Of a DNA stretch of 64,000 bases, positions 61,808 through 64,000 are shown piece after piece. Below the pieces are notes generated by a model that saw only the letters and a program-made list of their open reading frames with translations, ran no database searches and had not been told where the DNA came from. A program made the translations under genes and the position numbers. The number at the start of each line of letters is the position of its first letter. Position 1 is the first letter of the stretch. The stretch is from Coenobita brevimanus (Eukaryota > Arthropoda > Malacostraca > Decapoda > Coenobitidae): NCBI GenBank assembly GCA_032717465.1, contig CM064653.1, positions 32,205,809-32,269,808 of the forward strand, given 5' to 3'.

Positions 61808-64000
61808 GTGACAGATATCTTGGACCAGCACTTCCAAGAACTTTACAGGCAGGGAAGATACAACTTTGGGAATGCAAATTTTACAGGATTGAGAAAATTT
61901 TTCAAAAATGCAGATTGGAGAAAATTCAGAGAAACAAGAGAAATACAGAGGAAGTGGGATATCTTTCTAGACCTCTGTAATTTGGGAGTGGAAAAATTTG
62001 TACCAAGAGTATGGGGGAAAGAAAACAGGAAAAAGGAGTGGTTTAATAAGAGGTGTATGATAGCTAAAAAAGAGAGAGATAAGGTGTGGAACAACTGGAG
62101 AAAGAGAGGTAACAACAGAACAAAGGATGAATATAAAAGAACTAGAAATGAGTACACAAGAATACGTAGAGAAGAAGAAAGGAATTTTGAAAAAGGTATA
62201 ATAGACTAATGCAAGGATGAACCCAAACTGTTTTATAGATTTGTTGATGGCAAACTGAAATAAAAGGAAGGAATCACCAAATTGAAAGTAAAATGAGAGG
62301 TCTATAAAGATGCAGCAGTGCAAGCTGAAATAATGAACAAATGTTTCCAATCGGTTTTCACTAATAAAAAGGAGTTTGTGGAGGGGGAGGGAGTGATTAG
62401 GAATGTACTGGTGATAAAATATATAAAAGTGGAGTTACAGGAAGTGTATAAATTACTGGAAACTCATGATGTAAGGAAAGCCTCAGGACCTGATGGAATT
62501 TCTAATTGGGTACTGAAGGAATGCAGAGAACAACTGGTGGATAAAATTCACAGTTTAATTGTGTGTTCACTGGAAGAGGGGAAAGTGCCACAAGAATGGA
62601 AGAGGGCAAATGTGGTACCAATTTATAAGGGAGGAAACAGGGAAGAACCCCTGAATTATAGACCAGTATCTCTAACCAGCGTGGTCCCAAATTGTGTGAG
62701 AGAATCCTAAAAGACAGATGGATAAAATATCTAGAAGAGATGAATATTTTGGCTGAATGTCAGTTTGGATTCAGAAGTGGAAAGTCATATGTTTCCAACT
62801 TGAGCTTTTACTCAAGAGTGATTGATGTGGTACAGGAGAGAGATGGTTGGGTGGATTGTGTGTACTTAGAGAAGGCCTTCAACAAGGTACCTCATAAGAG
62901 ATTAATGTGGAAACTAGAGTATATAGGAGGACTGAAGGGGAAATGCCTGGAATGGATGAGAGACTTTTTGAGAGACAGACAAATGAGGACAGTAATAAAG
63001 GATAGGATGTCTGATGGAGGGAAGTAACAAGTGGAGTCCCTCAAGGCTCAGTGTTGGCGTCAGTAATGTTCCTGATTTACATATATGATATGGTAGATGG
63101 AAGGAACAGTTATGCAGGTCTGTTTGCTGATGATGTAAAGATCTTGAGGAAGTTAGAGGTTGAGGAGGATTGTAAAATGCTGCAGGAGGATTTGGATAGG
63201 ATACATGACTAGAGCCGGATGTGGGAAATGAAATTTAAAGCAAAAGAAATGTAAAATATTGGAAATGGGTAAAAGTACCAGGAGGCCATCTCTGAATTAT
63301 TTGTTGGGTAATGAATTAATCACAAAAACGAGAGAAGAGAAAGATTTGGGAGTGCTGGTCCAAGATAATTTGTCACCTGAAAAACATAATAACAAGATAG
63401 TTAGAGAGACATATAAACTCTTGACTAACATAAAAGTAGCATTTTATTATATGGATGAGATGATGAAAAACTTGATAGTGGCCATGATCCGCCCCAGGTT
63501 AGAATATGCAGCAGTAGTGTTGTCCCCACACAAAAAGAAATATATAAACAAGATTAAGAGAATACAAAGAACAGCAACCAAGGTGGTCCCCAGTCTGGCA
63601 GATCTGTTGTACAGAGAGAGGCTGGAAAAGCTGGATTTGCCTTCCTTAGAGGAAAGTAGAAAGAGGGGAGACATGATTGGAGTGTTCAGGACCATGATAG
63701 GAGTTGATAAAATTGACTGAGAAGATCTGTTTGTATGGGATAAGAGAGCAACAAGAGGACACGGAATGAAATTGAAGAAGTCAACCTGCTTGAAGGATAT
63801 CAAGAAATATAGTTTTCCTTATAGAAGTATAAACCTGTGGAATAGCCTGGACAGAGATCGTCCAGTCTAAGAACTTAAACGAGTTTAGAGCTAAATTTGA
63901 CTTCCTGAGAAACAGCGACAGGAACCCACTAGCAAAGCACATTTCGTGTATATCACAATTAGGTATATTAGGTAAATACATAAATATTTGGAACAACTTA
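61808..64000 (+). pseudogene. CR1-like LINE ORF2 (plus copy), 5'-truncated
   Basis: Starts in the linker before RT (ILDQHFQELYRQGRYNFGNA) and runs to near the 3' end at the window edge. Blocks: VRKASGPDGISNWVLKEC (about 62475-62525), EWKRANVVPIYKGGNREEPL, YRPVSLTSV, AECQFGFRSGK, VYLEKAFNKVPHKRL (about 62860-62900, with residues around the first catalytic Asp altered), TSGVPQGSVLAS (about 63030-63060) and FADDVKIL (63123-63146). The thumb and C-terminus are at 63259-63900. Frame breaks lie near 62210, 62690, 63025, 63210 and 63718. It lies head to head with the minus copy, joined at about 61808. Confidence 0.82.

Overview
This window is eukaryotic and consists almost entirely of mobile DNA. 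The mix of families points to an arthropod, most likely a decapod crustacean: Jockey-like and CR1-like LINEs, Ty3/gypsy elements, Tigger, PIF/Harbinger, piggyBac and Tc1/mariner DNA transposons, tRNA- and 5S-derived SINEs, long (TA)n and (ATCT)n microsatellites, and one gene for a mucin-like chitin-binding (CBM14) protein. The host assignment is inference; nothing in the sequence names a species. No bacterial operons, CRISPR arrays or complete functional RNA genes were seen.

Layout. 1-7450: an RTE-like endonuclease scrap, a 5'-truncated Jockey LINE interrupted by a piggyBac MITE, and a minus-strand Ty3/gypsy copy whose gag is split by a second Jockey LINE. 7758-36395: a cluster of eight very long (1.5-2.5 kb), GC-rich, repeat-bearing LTRs of one Ty3-like superfamily. 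These form two full elements (E1, 14239-23922; E2, 27747 to about 36395), two plus-strand solo LTRs with clean 5-bp target duplications, and two minus-strand solo LTRs lying in (TA)n microsatellites. 36396-38670: microsatellites, an inverted-repeat element and a tRNA-derived SINE. 38680-45916: a Tigger element carrying a PIF/Harbinger element and, inside its right terminal repeat, a piggyBac MITE that itself carries a 5S-rRNA-derived insert. 46643-51266: a Ty3/gypsy copy with 181-bp LTRs and a CTAAC duplication. 51272-57014: mostly AT-rich low-copy-looking sequence with two SINE copies. 57015-59722: terminal exon of the only convincing host gene. 60150-64000: Tc1/mariner remnant and two CR1-like LINE copies facing opposite ways.

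All transposon genes seen carry stops, frameshifts, deletions or catalytic-residue losses. The best preserved is the Harbinger transposase, with one nonsense codon seen. Insertion order can be read in several places because matching empty sites are present in the same window. The most unusual material is the LTR family, with fast-changing arrays of short motifs and ORFs open on both strands, together with an unassigned conserved domain at the very end of pol in E1 and E2.
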